From Stenotrophomonas bentonitica (lineage in GTDB: Bacteria; Pseudomonadota; Gammaproteobacteria; Xanthomonadales; Xanthomonadaceae): 64,000 nt of DNA. The stretch is taken from NCBI RefSeq assembly GCF_013185915.1, contig NZ_JAAZUH010000001.1, positions 1,984,001 to 2,048,000 on the forward strand, given 5' to 3'. Within the stretch, counting starts at the first letter, position 1. Every line of letters starts with the position of its first letter. The notes beneath the pieces were generated by a model that saw nothing but the letters and a program-made list of their open reading frames with translations, did no database searches and had not been told where the DNA came from. Below, piece after piece: positions 10,492 through 17,614 of the stretch. The translations under genes were made by a program, and so were the position numbers.

Positions 10492-11499
10492 TTACATCAC
10501 GATGGCGCTGGCCGGTGCCTGCTGCACCGGGACATCGCGCTCATCCAGCATCTGCCGCAGGTCGCTTTCCACCGTGCTGCACAGCTGCGAGATCGGAATG
10601 TCGTTTGCACCGCCCTCGAACGGGTTGGCACTGTTCTCACCGACCTGGTCCAGCGCGGCGTACATCCACGACACCAGCGCGCCCAGCGGGATCGCCAGCC
10701 ACACCATGTGCCCGGCCATCGCACCGCCTACGGTGTCGTTCATCGGCGCTATCAGGTCGATCATTCCCAGCGGCAGCAGCAGGCACAGGATGCGCACGAA
10801 GATCACGTTGATCACCGCGTACTGGCGTGGGTACGGGTAGTTCTTGATGCGCTCGCTGCGCGATTGCTGGTCGTGCAGGTCACGCAGCACGCGCTGCAGC
10901 TCTGCGAAGCTGGCCTGCGAAATCTGTCCGTCGTCGAGCAGTTGGCGCAGCGCGGCGCCCTGCAGCGACAGCGCCTCAGTGGCCCTGCTGGTCGCGCCCA
11001 GGATGCGCGCGCGCTCGTCCGGGGTCACGTACTTGGTCAATTCCGCGTCCAGCGTGCGTGCCTTTTCCGGCACATCGTAATGCTTGCGATACTCCATGTT
11101 CGGCGTCAGCTTCTGGGTTTCCCACGGCTTGCTCTCGCGCATCTGGTAGCGCAGCGCGGTCAGCCAGGCCAGGTGCCGGTACACCAGTCGCCGGGTGTGT
11201 TCGGGATGGGCCACGTAGTCGCGGCTCATCGTGCCCCACAGGCGGCTTGCCGCGGTGATCGAAGCCCATACCTGCTGTGCTTCCCATAACCGGTTGTAGG
11301 TCTGTGTGTTCTTGAAACCGGCAATCAGCGCCACGCTGGTGCCGAGCATGAAGATCACATTCCACGGCAGGGTCAGCCAGTGCAGGCCGACGACCTGGTA
11401 CAGCGCCACCAGCGCTGCATTCCAAAGGATCAGCAGGTACAGCGGGCGACGGGTCCAGACCAGGAATTCGGTAAGGGTGTATGAACGACCGGCGTGCAT
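10492..11499 (-). CDS. Bestrophin-family ion channel (UPF0187)
   Basis: A 335-residue membrane protein opening with YTLTEFLVWTRRPLYLLI and containing GFKNTQTYNRLWEA, both typical of bacterial bestrophins. Hydrophobic segments lie near residues 20-60 and 225-265. Bacterial bestrophins form pentameric channels in the inner membrane; Klebsiella KpBest conducts monovalent cations. It sits between the Ohr-like gene (30 bases) and an NmrA-like gene (18 bases), and is likely co-transcribed with them. Whether the channel works with the redox enzymes around it is unknown. Confidence 0.88.
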   Translation of the reverse strand: MHAGRSYTLTEFLVWTRRPLYLLILWNAALVALYQVVGLHWLTLPWNVIFMLGTSVALIAGFKNTQTYNRLWEAQQVWASITAASRLWGTMSRDYVAHPEHTRRLVYRHLAWLTALRYQMRESKPWETQKLTPNMEYRKHYDVPEKARTLDAELTKYVTPDERARILGATSRATEALSLQGAALRQLLDDGQISQASFAELQRVLRDLHDQQSRSERIKNYPYPRQYAVINVIFVRILCLLLPLGMIDLIAPMNDTVGGAMAGHMVWLAIPLGALVSWMYAALDQVGENSANPFEGGANDIPISQLCSTVESDLRQMLDERDVPVQQAPASAIVM

Positions 11500-11529
11500 G
11501 AGGGTTCTCTCCAGTAGGGGAAGCGGCGC

Positions 11530-12036
11530 TCATGGCGCTGCGGTGGGCACCACGCTCACCACGTGGGTGATGCCGTTGCGGAACATCTTTGCGTAGGGGC
11601 AGACGCGTTCGGTGTTGCGGACCAGCTCGGCGGCCACGCTGCATTCCAGCCCGGGCAGGTAGGCCTCCACCTCGGCCGACAGCAGGTACAGCCCGTCGAT
11701 CGGGTCACGCGAGAAGGTCACCGCCACTTCAATACATGCATCCAACAGCACCAGTCCGGCGCGGCTGGCGAGCAGGCTCATGGCGCCGTGGAAACACGCG
11801 GCGTATCCGGCCGCCAGCAGCTGCTCGGGGTTGCTGCCACCGCCGGGACCGCCCAGCGACGGCGGCAGGCGCAGGTCCAGCGACAGCGCGCCATCGTCGG
11901 ACACCACCACTCCCGAGGCACGGCCATGGCCGGTGACACCGCCCTGGACCCGTACCCGCCCGGTATAGAGCGGACGCACTTCATCGCCACGGTATTTGTC
12001 GAGTACGGCAGGCGACGGCGGCTTCAGGTCGGACAT
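11530..12036 (-). CDS. Organic hydroperoxide resistance protein (Ohr/OsmC family)
   Basis: A 168-residue OsmC-fold protein. The reactive cysteine is C81 in AAGYAACFHG and its partner C146 is in RVCPYAK; this pair defines Ohr peroxidases, which reduce organic and lipid hydroperoxides using lipoyl thiols. The length is somewhat above the usual 140 because of an N-terminal extension (about residues 1-22). It lies 6 bases after an NmrA-like reductase gene and 30 bases before the bestrophin gene. The context with LysR, AhpD-like and ECF41 genes suggests a response to electrophilic or peroxide stress. Confidence 0.88.
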   Translation of the reverse strand: MSDLKPPSPAVLDKYRGDEVRPLYTGRVRVQGGVTGHGRASGVVVSDDGALSLDLRLPPSLGGPGGGSNPEQLLAAGYAACFHGAMSLLASRAGLVLLDACIEVAVTFSRDPIDGLYLLSAEVEAYLPGLECSVAAELVRNTERVCPYAKMFRNGITHVVSVVPTAAP

Positions 12037-12042
12037 GGCCGG

Positions 12043-12792
12043 TCAGCGCACCAGTCCGGACTGCTGCAGCCAGGCGTCGAAGCCCTGGCGGCCCAGCCAT
12101 GCCTGTCCCGCAGGAACCAGGGTGTCGTCCTGCAGCTGCGCACCGAAGTACGGGGCCTGCGCGTCGCCGACCACGCGGCGCGGGTCGCCGGTGCGGTCCA
12201 TGAAGCGCTGCGCCAGCTCGTCCATCCGCGCGCGCTCGGGGCCGGCAATCTCCACCACGCCATTGACCGCGGGCTTCTGCGCCACCGCCGCCACGGCATC
12301 GGCGACGTCGTCGGCCGAGATCGGCTGTACCAGGGCGGTGGGCAGGCGCAGCGCGTCACCCGCAGACTGGATGATGCCCGGCAGGAACTCGAAGAACTGG
12401 GTGGAATGGATGATGGTGTAGGCGATGCCCGCGTCGCGGATCAGCGCCTCCTGCGCGATCTTGCCGCGGAAGTAACCGCTGGCTGCCAGCTTGTCGGTGC
12501 CCACCACCGACAGCGCCACGTGGTGATGTACGCCCGCCGACTTTTCGGCGGCCAGGATGTTGCGGCCGGCGGTCTGGAAGAAGGCCAGCACCGCCCCGTC
12601 CTCGAACGACGGCGAGTTGGCCAGGTCGATGACCACGTCGGTGCCCACCATCGCCGCGTCCAGTCCCTCGCCGCTGATGATGTCGATGCCGGTGGAAGGC
12701 GCTGCAATGACGATCTCGTGCCCGGCCATGCGCAGGCGGTCAACCACTTTGCTGCCGATGCGGCCGGTGCCGCCGATGACCAGGAACTTCAT
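12043..12792 (-). CDS. NmrA-like NAD(P)-binding oxidoreductase
   Basis: A 249-residue atypical short-chain dehydrogenase starting MKFLVIGGTGRIGSKVVDRL with the GGTGRIG cofactor loop. It lacks the classical YxxxK site and belongs with NmrA/NAD(P)H-binding proteins. It is paralogous to the protein at 9691-10473. It heads the SDR-Ohr-bestrophin-SDR run. In other bacteria an oxidoreductase or epimerase plus a carboxymuconolactone decarboxylase-like protein form the conserved partners of ECF41 sigma factors, which this arrangement matches. Confidence 0.84.
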   Translation of the reverse strand: MKFLVIGGTGRIGSKVVDRLRMAGHEIVIAAPSTGIDIISGEGLDAAMVGTDVVIDLANSPSFEDGAVLAFFQTAGRNILAAEKSAGVHHHVALSVVGTDKLAASGYFRGKIAQEALIRDAGIAYTIIHSTQFFEFLPGIIQSAGDALRLPTALVQPISADDVADAVAAVAQKPAVNGVVEIAGPERARMDELAQRFMDRTGDPRRVVGDAQAPYFGAQLQDDTLVPAGQAWLGRQGFDAWLQQSGLVR

Positions 12793-12820
12793 GGGAGTGC
12801 TCCACTGCTGGAAGGGGACG

Positions 12821-12836
12821 CCCCGCCGGAGCGGGG
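12821..12836. other. Short GC hairpin upstream of the reductase gene
   Basis: CCCCGC-CGGA-GCGGGG forms a perfect 6-bp stem in the 130-base gap between the LysR gene and the downstream reductase. It could weaken read-through from the LysR gene or sit in the reductase leader. No T-run follows it. Confidence 0.35.
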
Positions 12837-12922
12837 ACTTGTGACGATGCTAGGCAGGCCGCCACGGCGGCAGTAGATCCGCGCTTGGACGCGCACTGTT
12901 GCCCGCCGGGAACCAATCGGGG

Positions 12923-13957
12923 TCACCGCCATGCCCCGACGTCGATGTCGCGCGCCGGGGCGCCGGCGTGCTGCACGCTTTCCCAGTGGGTGACCACGTC
13001 CAGGTCGAGCGCGCGGACCTCGCTGGTAATGAAGTCGATGAACGCGCGGATCCGTTTGGGCAGCTGGCGCCGGCTCAGGTAGCACAGGTAGTGGCCACGG
13101 TCGTCGGCCGCATACTGGTCCAGGCAGCTCACCGCGAGGCCGGCGTCCAGCGTCGCACGCACCTGGTAGTTCGGCAGCTGCGCCAATCCCTGGCCCTGCA
13201 GCACCGCCTGCAGCGCCAGGTCGGCGTCGTTGAACACCAGCGCCGAGGACGGCTCCACGCTGAGCGGCTTGCCGTCGACCCGGAATTCCCAGGGCTGCAG
13301 GCGCCCGTTCGGCTGCCGCTGGCTGATGCAGGCATGCGTGGCCAGTTCGGCCACGGTGCTCGGCAGGCCGTGCTGCTGTACGTACGCCGGGGCGGCGCAG
13401 ACCAGCAGCTGCATCGGGATCAGATGCTTGGCGATCACTTCGCTGTCTTCCAGCACGCCATCGCGGAAGGCCACGTCGATGCGGTCGGCGGCGAGGTCCA
13501 GCGCGCGTTCTTCCAGCTGCAGTTCCAGGGTGACATCCGGGAAACGTGCACGGAATGCAGAGAGCAGCGGCGCGATCACCTTGCGCCCGAAGCCGTAGGT
13601 GGCGCTGACCCGCAGGTGGCCGCGTGGCGGTCCGTCGCGCAGGTCGCGCATCTCTTCCAGCGCCTGCAGGATGCGGTCCACGCCCGGGCGACAACCGTCA
13701 TGGAACAGCTCGCCCTCGCGGGTCAGCGAGGTGGAGCGCGTGGTGCGCAGGAACAGGCGTACGCCCAGCTGTCCTTCCAGCTTCTGCACGCTGCGGCTGA
13801 CTGCCGAGCGGCCGATGCCGAGGCGGTCTGCCGCGCGCGAGAAGCTGCCCTCGTGGGCCACCGCGATGAAGGCCATCACCCCGGCATAGCTGGCCGAAAA
13901 GCCAGTGGTGAGCGGATCGACACCGTCCTCGACGGCGCTCGTTTCGGTCAGGGACAT
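12923..13957 (-). CDS. LysR-family transcriptional regulator
   Basis: A 344-residue protein. The N-terminal winged helix-turn-helix is at about residues 27-86 (FIAVAHEGSFSRAADRLGIG, then SAVSRSVQKLEGQLGVRLF) and is followed by a LysR substrate-binding domain. The extra 25 or so residues before the HTH make it slightly long. Its start overlaps the end of the orphan sigma-region-4 gene by 10 bases, so the two are coupled and both lie downstream of the ECF41-type promoter. Likely targets are the reductase-Ohr-bestrophin genes below it or the divergent AhpD-like gene; the effector is unknown. Confidence 0.92.
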   Translation of the reverse strand: MSLTETSAVEDGVDPLTTGFSASYAGVMAFIAVAHEGSFSRAADRLGIGRSAVSRSVQKLEGQLGVRLFLRTTRSTSLTREGELFHDGCRPGVDRILQALEEMRDLRDGPPRGHLRVSATYGFGRKVIAPLLSAFRARFPDVTLELQLEERALDLAADRIDVAFRDGVLEDSEVIAKHLIPMQLLVCAAPAYVQQHGLPSTVAELATHACISQRQPNGRLQPWEFRVDGKPLSVEPSSALVFNDADLALQAVLQGQGLAQLPNYQVRATLDAGLAVSCLDQYAADDRGHYLCYLSRRQLPKRIRAFIDFITSEVRALDLDVVTHWESVQHAGAPARDIDVGAWR

Positions 13958-14211
13958 GGGGGTAACACTCCAGAGAGGCGCGCGTGGTCACGCAGGCAGG
14001 CATGGGCGGCTTGCAGACGCTGCCGGCAATCGGTGGCGGAGAGTCCAAGCAGGGGCATGAGCGCTTCGATGGACGCCCCGGCCACGTCGTGCAGCAACAG
14101 CAGCAGGCGCGCGTCAGCAGGCAGGGCGTCCAGCGCGGCCAGGAACGTCGTCCATACCTGGTCGGCGGGGCACGGCGGGCCTGCAGCATCGGTGGCGTTC
14201 GGGGTGCTCAT
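13948..14211 (-). CDS. Stand-alone sigma-region-4-like protein
   Basis: An 87-residue protein (start at 14211) made almost entirely of a sigma-70 region 4-like helix-turn-helix: FLAALDALPADARLLLLLHD, then a second helix pair ending CRQRLQAAHACLRDH. Aligned without gaps to region 4 of the ECF41 factor in this island, about 20 of 57 positions are identical, including FLA, LLHDV and CRQ. There is no region 2, so it cannot bind the -10 element as a normal sigma factor. An upstream ATG at 14253 is possible, but it would lie in front of the promoter, so 14211 is preferred. A short regulator or anti-competitor role is inference. Confidence 0.7.
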   Translation of the reverse strand: MSTPNATDAAGPPCPADQVWTTFLAALDALPADARLLLLLHDVAGASIEALMPLLGLSATDCRQRLQAAHACLRDHARLSGVLPPCP

Positions 14212-14219
14212 ACCGGTCA

Positions 14220-14246
14220 GACGGACCAGCGCATTGCGCTGTGACA
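14220..14246 (-). promoter_or_regulatory. ECF41-type promoter (TGTCACA-N16-CGTC)
   Basis: On the minus strand TGTCACA (14246-14240) is followed after exactly 16 bases by CGTC (14223-14220), the published target motif of ECF41 sigma factors as I recall it. The ATG of the orphan region-4 gene lies 8 bases after CGTC, so the transcript would start at or very close to that codon. A 10-bp direct repeat GCATTGCGCT lies across the -35 flank (14231-14240 and 14269-14278). Confidence 0.78.
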
Positions 14247-14375
14247 GACCCACTCCACCGGGATTGGTGCATTGCGCTCAACACGGTGCGTCCGCCGCGC
14301 CGGCTACCGGCGCAGCGGCGCCGCGCCTAGCCTGCAGCCTCCGATCTGCCCCCCTCTACCGCCAGGAACACGACC

Positions 14376-14855
14376 ATGAGCGAACGTCTCGACTATCAGA
14401 AGCAAGCGCCCGCCCTGTTCAAGAAACTGCTCGACTACAGCATGGCCGCGCATGCCACCACCATCGAAGAACCGATCCAGGACCTGATCGCGATCCGCGC
14501 GTCCCAGCTCAACGGCTGCGGCTTCTGCGTGGACATGCACGTCAAGCAGGCCACGATCCACGGCGAGCGCCCGCTGCGCCTGCACCACCTGGCAGTGTGG
14601 CGCGAATCCACCCTGTTCAGCCCGCGCGAACGCGCCGCGCTGGCGTGGACCGAAGTGCTCACCCAGTTGCCCGCGCACGGCGTGCCGGACGAACTCTACG
14701 AGCGCGTGCGTGGCCAGCTTTCCGAACAGGAAGTGCTGGATCTCACCCATGCGGTGATGGGCATCAATGCCTGGAACCGCATCAACATCGCCTTCCGCAG
14801 CGAACCGGGTTCGCGCGACAAGGCCTGGGGCCTGGACAAAGCCGACCTCAACTGA
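14376..14855 (+). CDS. AhpD-like / carboxymuconolactone decarboxylase family protein
   Basis: A 159-residue all-helical AhpD-like protein. The redox site is NGCGFCVDMH, with C48, C51 and H55 in the CxxC-xxxH pattern of alkylhydroperoxidase D. The C-terminal ALMGINAWNR-type stretch (AVMGINAWNRINIAF) is also characteristic. Such proteins reduce peroxides or electrophiles with thiols and are the best-conserved partner of ECF41 sigma factors. It starts about 130 bases from the divergent ECF41-type promoter and is followed after 12 bases by the cupin gene. No ECF41 motif was seen on its own strand. Confidence 0.9.
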   Translation: MSERLDYQKQAPALFKKLLDYSMAAHATTIEEPIQDLIAIRASQLNGCGFCVDMHVKQATIHGERPLRLHHLAVWRESTLFSPRERAALAWTEVLTQLPAHGVPDELYERVRGQLSEQEVLDLTHAVMGINAWNRINIAFRSEPGSRDKAWGLDKADLN

Positions 14856-14867
14856 AGGAGACACCCC

Positions 14868-15281
14868 ATGCGCCTGTCCCTGTTCCTGTGCCCGCTGCTG
14901 CTGGCCGCCGCCAGCCCTGCCGCTATGGCGGCCACGCCCGCCCCTGCCGCACCCGAGCCGGTGGTGACATCGGTGATGAGCAAAGCCCTGCCCGAGTACC
15001 CGGGCAAGGAAGCGTTGATCCTCACCGTGGAGTACCCACCCGGCAGTGCCGACCCGATCCACAGGCACGACGCGCATGGATTTGTCTACGTTTTGGAGGG
15101 AAACATCGTGATGGGCGTCGCTGGTGGTCCCGAGGTCACGCTGGGCCCTGGCGAAGCGTTCCATGAAGGTCCGGACGACCTGCACACCGTGGGCCGCAAT
15201 GCGAGCAGCACCAAGCCGGCGCGATTCGTGGTGTTCCTGCTCAAGGACGCCGACAAACCCGCCGTACTGCCACCGCAGTGA
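14868..15281 (+). CDS. Exported cupin-domain protein
   Basis: A 137-residue protein with a signal peptide (residues 1-21, cut after AAMA) and a single cupin barrel. Motif 1 is DPIHRHDAHGFVYVLEGNI and motif 2 is GPGEAFHEGPDDLHTVGRN, giving a set of His and Glu ligands for a metal. A strong GGAG ribosome site lies 8 bases before the ATG. It follows the AhpD-like gene closely and should be co-transcribed. The likely location is the periplasm. The activity is unknown; similar proteins are linked to redox stress and aromatic metabolism. Confidence 0.82.
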   Translation: MRLSLFLCPLLLAAASPAAMAATPAPAAPEPVVTSVMSKALPEYPGKEALILTVEYPPGSADPIHRHDAHGFVYVLEGNIVMGVAGGPEVTLGPGEAFHEGPDDLHTVGRNASSTKPARFVVFLLKDADKPAVLPPQ

Positions 15282-15295
15282 GCGGGGCGTTGCAC

Positions 15296-15337
15296 GCCGC
15301 AGGAACCGTGCTCCTCTCCCGGCACTGTTCCTGCGGC
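15296..15337. other. 11-bp inverted repeat between cupin and ECF41 genes
   Basis: GCCGCAGGAAC (15296-15306) and GTTCCTGCGGC (15327-15337) are perfect complements with a 20-base loop. No T-run follows on the plus strand, so it is not a standard terminator. It may attenuate transcription into the sigma-factor gene or be an operator. Confidence 0.4.
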
Positions 15338-15360
15338 CCCTGCTCGTGTTGAATGCCGCG

Positions 15361-16248
15361 ATGGATACCTCCCCCGACCTGTTTACTTCGTTGCGCCCGC
15401 GCGTGCTGGGCGTGGCCTACCGCATGCTGGGCTCGATGGCCGAGGCCGAAGACGTGGCGCAGGAGGCATGGCTGCGCTGGAATGGCACCGACCGCGCGGC
15501 CATCGAGAACGCCGAAGCGTGGCTGGTCGCCACCGCCACCCGCATCGCCATCGACGAACTGCGCCTGGCCCGGCGCAGCCGCGAGCAGTACGTGGGCATC
15601 TGGCTGCCCGAGCCGGTGCCGACCGAAGACGCGGACACACCCGAGCGCCTGCACGAAGCAGCCAGCGATCTTTCGGTGGCGTTCCTCGCCGTGCTGGAGC
15701 GTCTGGCACCGGAAGCGCGCGCCGCCTTCCTGCTGCACGATGTGTTTGACCGCGACTACCCGGAGATCGCCGGGATCCTGGACAAGAGCGAAGCCGCCTG
15801 TCGGCAGATCGTGCATCGCGCGCGCAGCCGCCTGCGCGAGGAACGACCGCTGCACGTGGTGCCGCACCGTACCCATCAGCAGCTCCTGCATGCCTTCGCC
15901 GACGCGCTGGACAAGGCCGACCTGAAGTCGATGATGGCGCTGATGGACAGCTCGGCGCAGCTGATCGGCGACGGCGGCGGCATCGTCAGCAGCTTCCCCA
16001 AACCGATGCTGGGCGGCGCGCGCATCGCGCAGCTGCTGTTCGCACCCACGCTGCGGCGGCGCGCCGAGCTGCGCATGGTGCCGGCGTTCTTCAACGGCCG
16101 CATGGGACTGCTGCGTTACTTCGGCGACCACCTGGAATCGGCAATGTCGTTCGACACCGACGGCGAGCGCATCACCCAGATCCTGGTGCAGCGCAACCCG
16201 AACAAGCTGGCACGGATCCTGGCGCAGCAGCCGTTGGCGCTGCGCTGA
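15361..16248 (+). CDS. ECF41-family RNA polymerase sigma factor (SigJ-like)
   Basis: A 295-residue ECF sigma factor with a C-terminal extension. Region 2 includes LGVAYRMLGSMAEAEDVAQE and region 4 includes ARAAFLLHDVFDRDYPEIAG. The linker has WLPEP (about residues 81-85) and the extension has DGGG (about residues 203-206); both are hallmark motifs of the ECF41 group, whose SnoaL-like tail controls sigma activity in place of a classical anti-sigma factor. Length and motifs fit well. The ATG at 15361 was chosen because earlier codons lie in the cupin gene. An exact ECF41-type promoter 1.1 kb upstream on the other strand is its probable target. Confidence 0.92.
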   Translation: MDTSPDLFTSLRPRVLGVAYRMLGSMAEAEDVAQEAWLRWNGTDRAAIENAEAWLVATATRIAIDELRLARRSREQYVGIWLPEPVPTEDADTPERLHEAASDLSVAFLAVLERLAPEARAAFLLHDVFDRDYPEIAGILDKSEAACRQIVHRARSRLREERPLHVVPHRTHQQLLHAFADALDKADLKSMMALMDSSAQLIGDGGGIVSSFPKPMLGGARIAQLLFAPTLRRRAELRMVPAFFNGRMGLLRYFGDHLESAMSFDTDGERITQILVQRNPNKLARILAQQPLALR

Positions 16249-16309
16249 GGCTTGATGCAGCGACGACGGCAGCCGGTGCATGCTGCGGGTATCCACGCTG
16301 GAACCTGAC

Positions 16310-16936
16310 ATGCCCGCATCCGTCCTGCTGCCCCCGTCGCGCTGGCGCACGCTGCCGCGCCGCTTCTACCGGCGCCACCCGACCGAGGTGGCGCCGGAGC
16401 TGCTCAACAAGCTGCTGGTCCGCGACGACGGTCGTGCCGGGCGGATCGTGGAAGTGGAGGCCTACGCCGGCGACCAGGACCCGGCGGCGCATTCGTTCCG
16501 AGGCATGACCGCGCGCACCGCCAGCATGTTCGGCGAGTGCGGGCACCTGTATGTGTATTTCACCTACGGCATGCACTGGGGCAGCAACGCGGTCTGTGGT
16601 GAGGTCGGTCAAGGGTGGGGCGTGCTGTTGCGGGCGCTGGAACCGGTGCAGGGCCTGGACCTCATCCGCGAAGCGCGCCCGGCGATCCGCCGCGACCGCG
16701 AGCTGGCCAGCGGTCCGGGACGGCTGTCGCAGGCGATGGGCATCGACAAGGCACTGGATGGCGCCGACCTGGTTCGCAATGATCGCGGCATCCGCATCGT
16801 CTCCGACGGCATGCCACCGCCCGATCATCCGGTGGCCGGGCCACGCATCGGCATCCGCCGTGCGGTGGACTTCCCGTGGCGTTGGCACGTGCGCGGGCAT
16901 GCGCATGTGTCCGGGCCGGTATCAGGGCGGGGTTGA
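16310..16936 (+). CDS. 3-methyladenine DNA glycosylase (Mpg/AAG family)
   Basis: A 208-residue protein of the alkyladenine glycosylase fold. The active-site segment is VEVEAYAGDQDPAAHSFRG and the intercalating/recognition part is MFGECGHLYVYFTYGMHW. It removes alkylated or deaminated purines in base-excision repair. An in-frame ATG 30 bases upstream would add 10 residues; the start at 16310 gives the more usual N-terminus. It overlaps the end of the convergent M23 peptidase gene by 15 bases. Confidence 0.93.
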   Translation: MPASVLLPPSRWRTLPRRFYRRHPTEVAPELLNKLLVRDDGRAGRIVEVEAYAGDQDPAAHSFRGMTARTASMFGECGHLYVYFTYGMHWGSNAVCGEVGQGWGVLLRALEPVQGLDLIREARPAIRRDRELASGPGRLSQAMGIDKALDGADLVRNDRGIRIVSDGMPPPDHPVAGPRIGIRRAVDFPWRWHVRGHAHVSGPVSGRG

Positions 16937-17557
16937 GCCGCGCGGTTCACCGGTGGCGTGCGCGCGGAGCAATGGCAACGGATCGTAGGCGCCACTACTG
17001 CCATAGATGCCCCAGTGCAGGTGCGGCGGCGTGCCGGCCGCATTGCCGCTGTCGCCCACATAACCCAGCACATCGCCTTCGGCGAGCACGTCACCTTCGG
17101 CCAGGCCTTCGCGCCAGTCGTCCAGATGCGCATAGTAGTAGCGCTCGCGCGCCGGCCCCACCACCCAGACCTGGCGCCCGCCCAGCCCGCTGTCGCGCAC
17201 GGACACCACCACGCCCGGACCGGCGCTCACCACTGGCGTGCCGCGCTTGGCGAAGATGTCCACCCCTGCATGGGTCCGGTCACGCCCACGTGGCGCACCG
17301 AAGGTATCGGCAATGCGCCGGGCGGGAACGCCTTCCACCGGAACCGGCAACGACGTGGGTGCGGACATGCGCGACAGGTCCCACATCGCGCGGGGCGCCC
17401 TGAGCCATTCACTGTTCCAGAGCGCGAGCACGGCAACGGACAGGACGACCGGCACCACAAGCCACGCGAGCCACCGGCGAATGGCGAACGCCCGCGAGCG
17501 CGGGCGTCCATGGTCTGTGGTTGTGGGTTCAGCGTCGGGAGGCAGCGACTGGTTCAT
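16922..17557 (-). CDS. M23-family (LytM-type) peptidase
   Basis: A 211-residue protein with a short cytoplasmic N-terminus, one membrane anchor (about residues 28-48) and a C-terminal M23 domain. The zinc-site motifs are THAGVDIFA (HxxxD) and PPHLHWGIY (HxH), both intact, so an active endopeptidase or a peptidoglycan-binding enzyme is expected. It contains an internal repeat LAEGDVLAEGDVLGYVGDSG, in which AEGDVL occurs twice. It would face the periplasm and trim peptidoglycan. No operon partner is evident. Confidence 0.88.
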   Translation of the reverse strand: MNQSLPPDAEPTTTDHGRPRSRAFAIRRWLAWLVVPVVLSVAVLALWNSEWLRAPRAMWDLSRMSAPTSLPVPVEGVPARRIADTFGAPRGRDRTHAGVDIFAKRGTPVVSAGPGVVVSVRDSGLGGRQVWVVGPARERYYYAHLDDWREGLAEGDVLAEGDVLGYVGDSGNAAGTPPHLHWGIYGSSGAYDPLPLLRAHATGEPRGSTPP

Positions 17558-17614
17558 GCTCCCAGCATTGCAGAACGCACGTGCAGAGCGTGCGTTCGCT
17601 GCCTATGGTGCAGC

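Noticed and set aside
12811..12850. Possible second ECF41 promoter before the reductase gene (CGTCACA then CGTC)
   Set aside because: The first base differs and the spacer is 19 instead of 16; the CGTC lies in a GC hairpin.
14279..14313. Palindrome GCGCCGG-CTA-CCGGCGC before the AhpD-like gene as a second operator
   Set aside because: A 7-bp GC palindrome is common by chance at this base composition; no further support.
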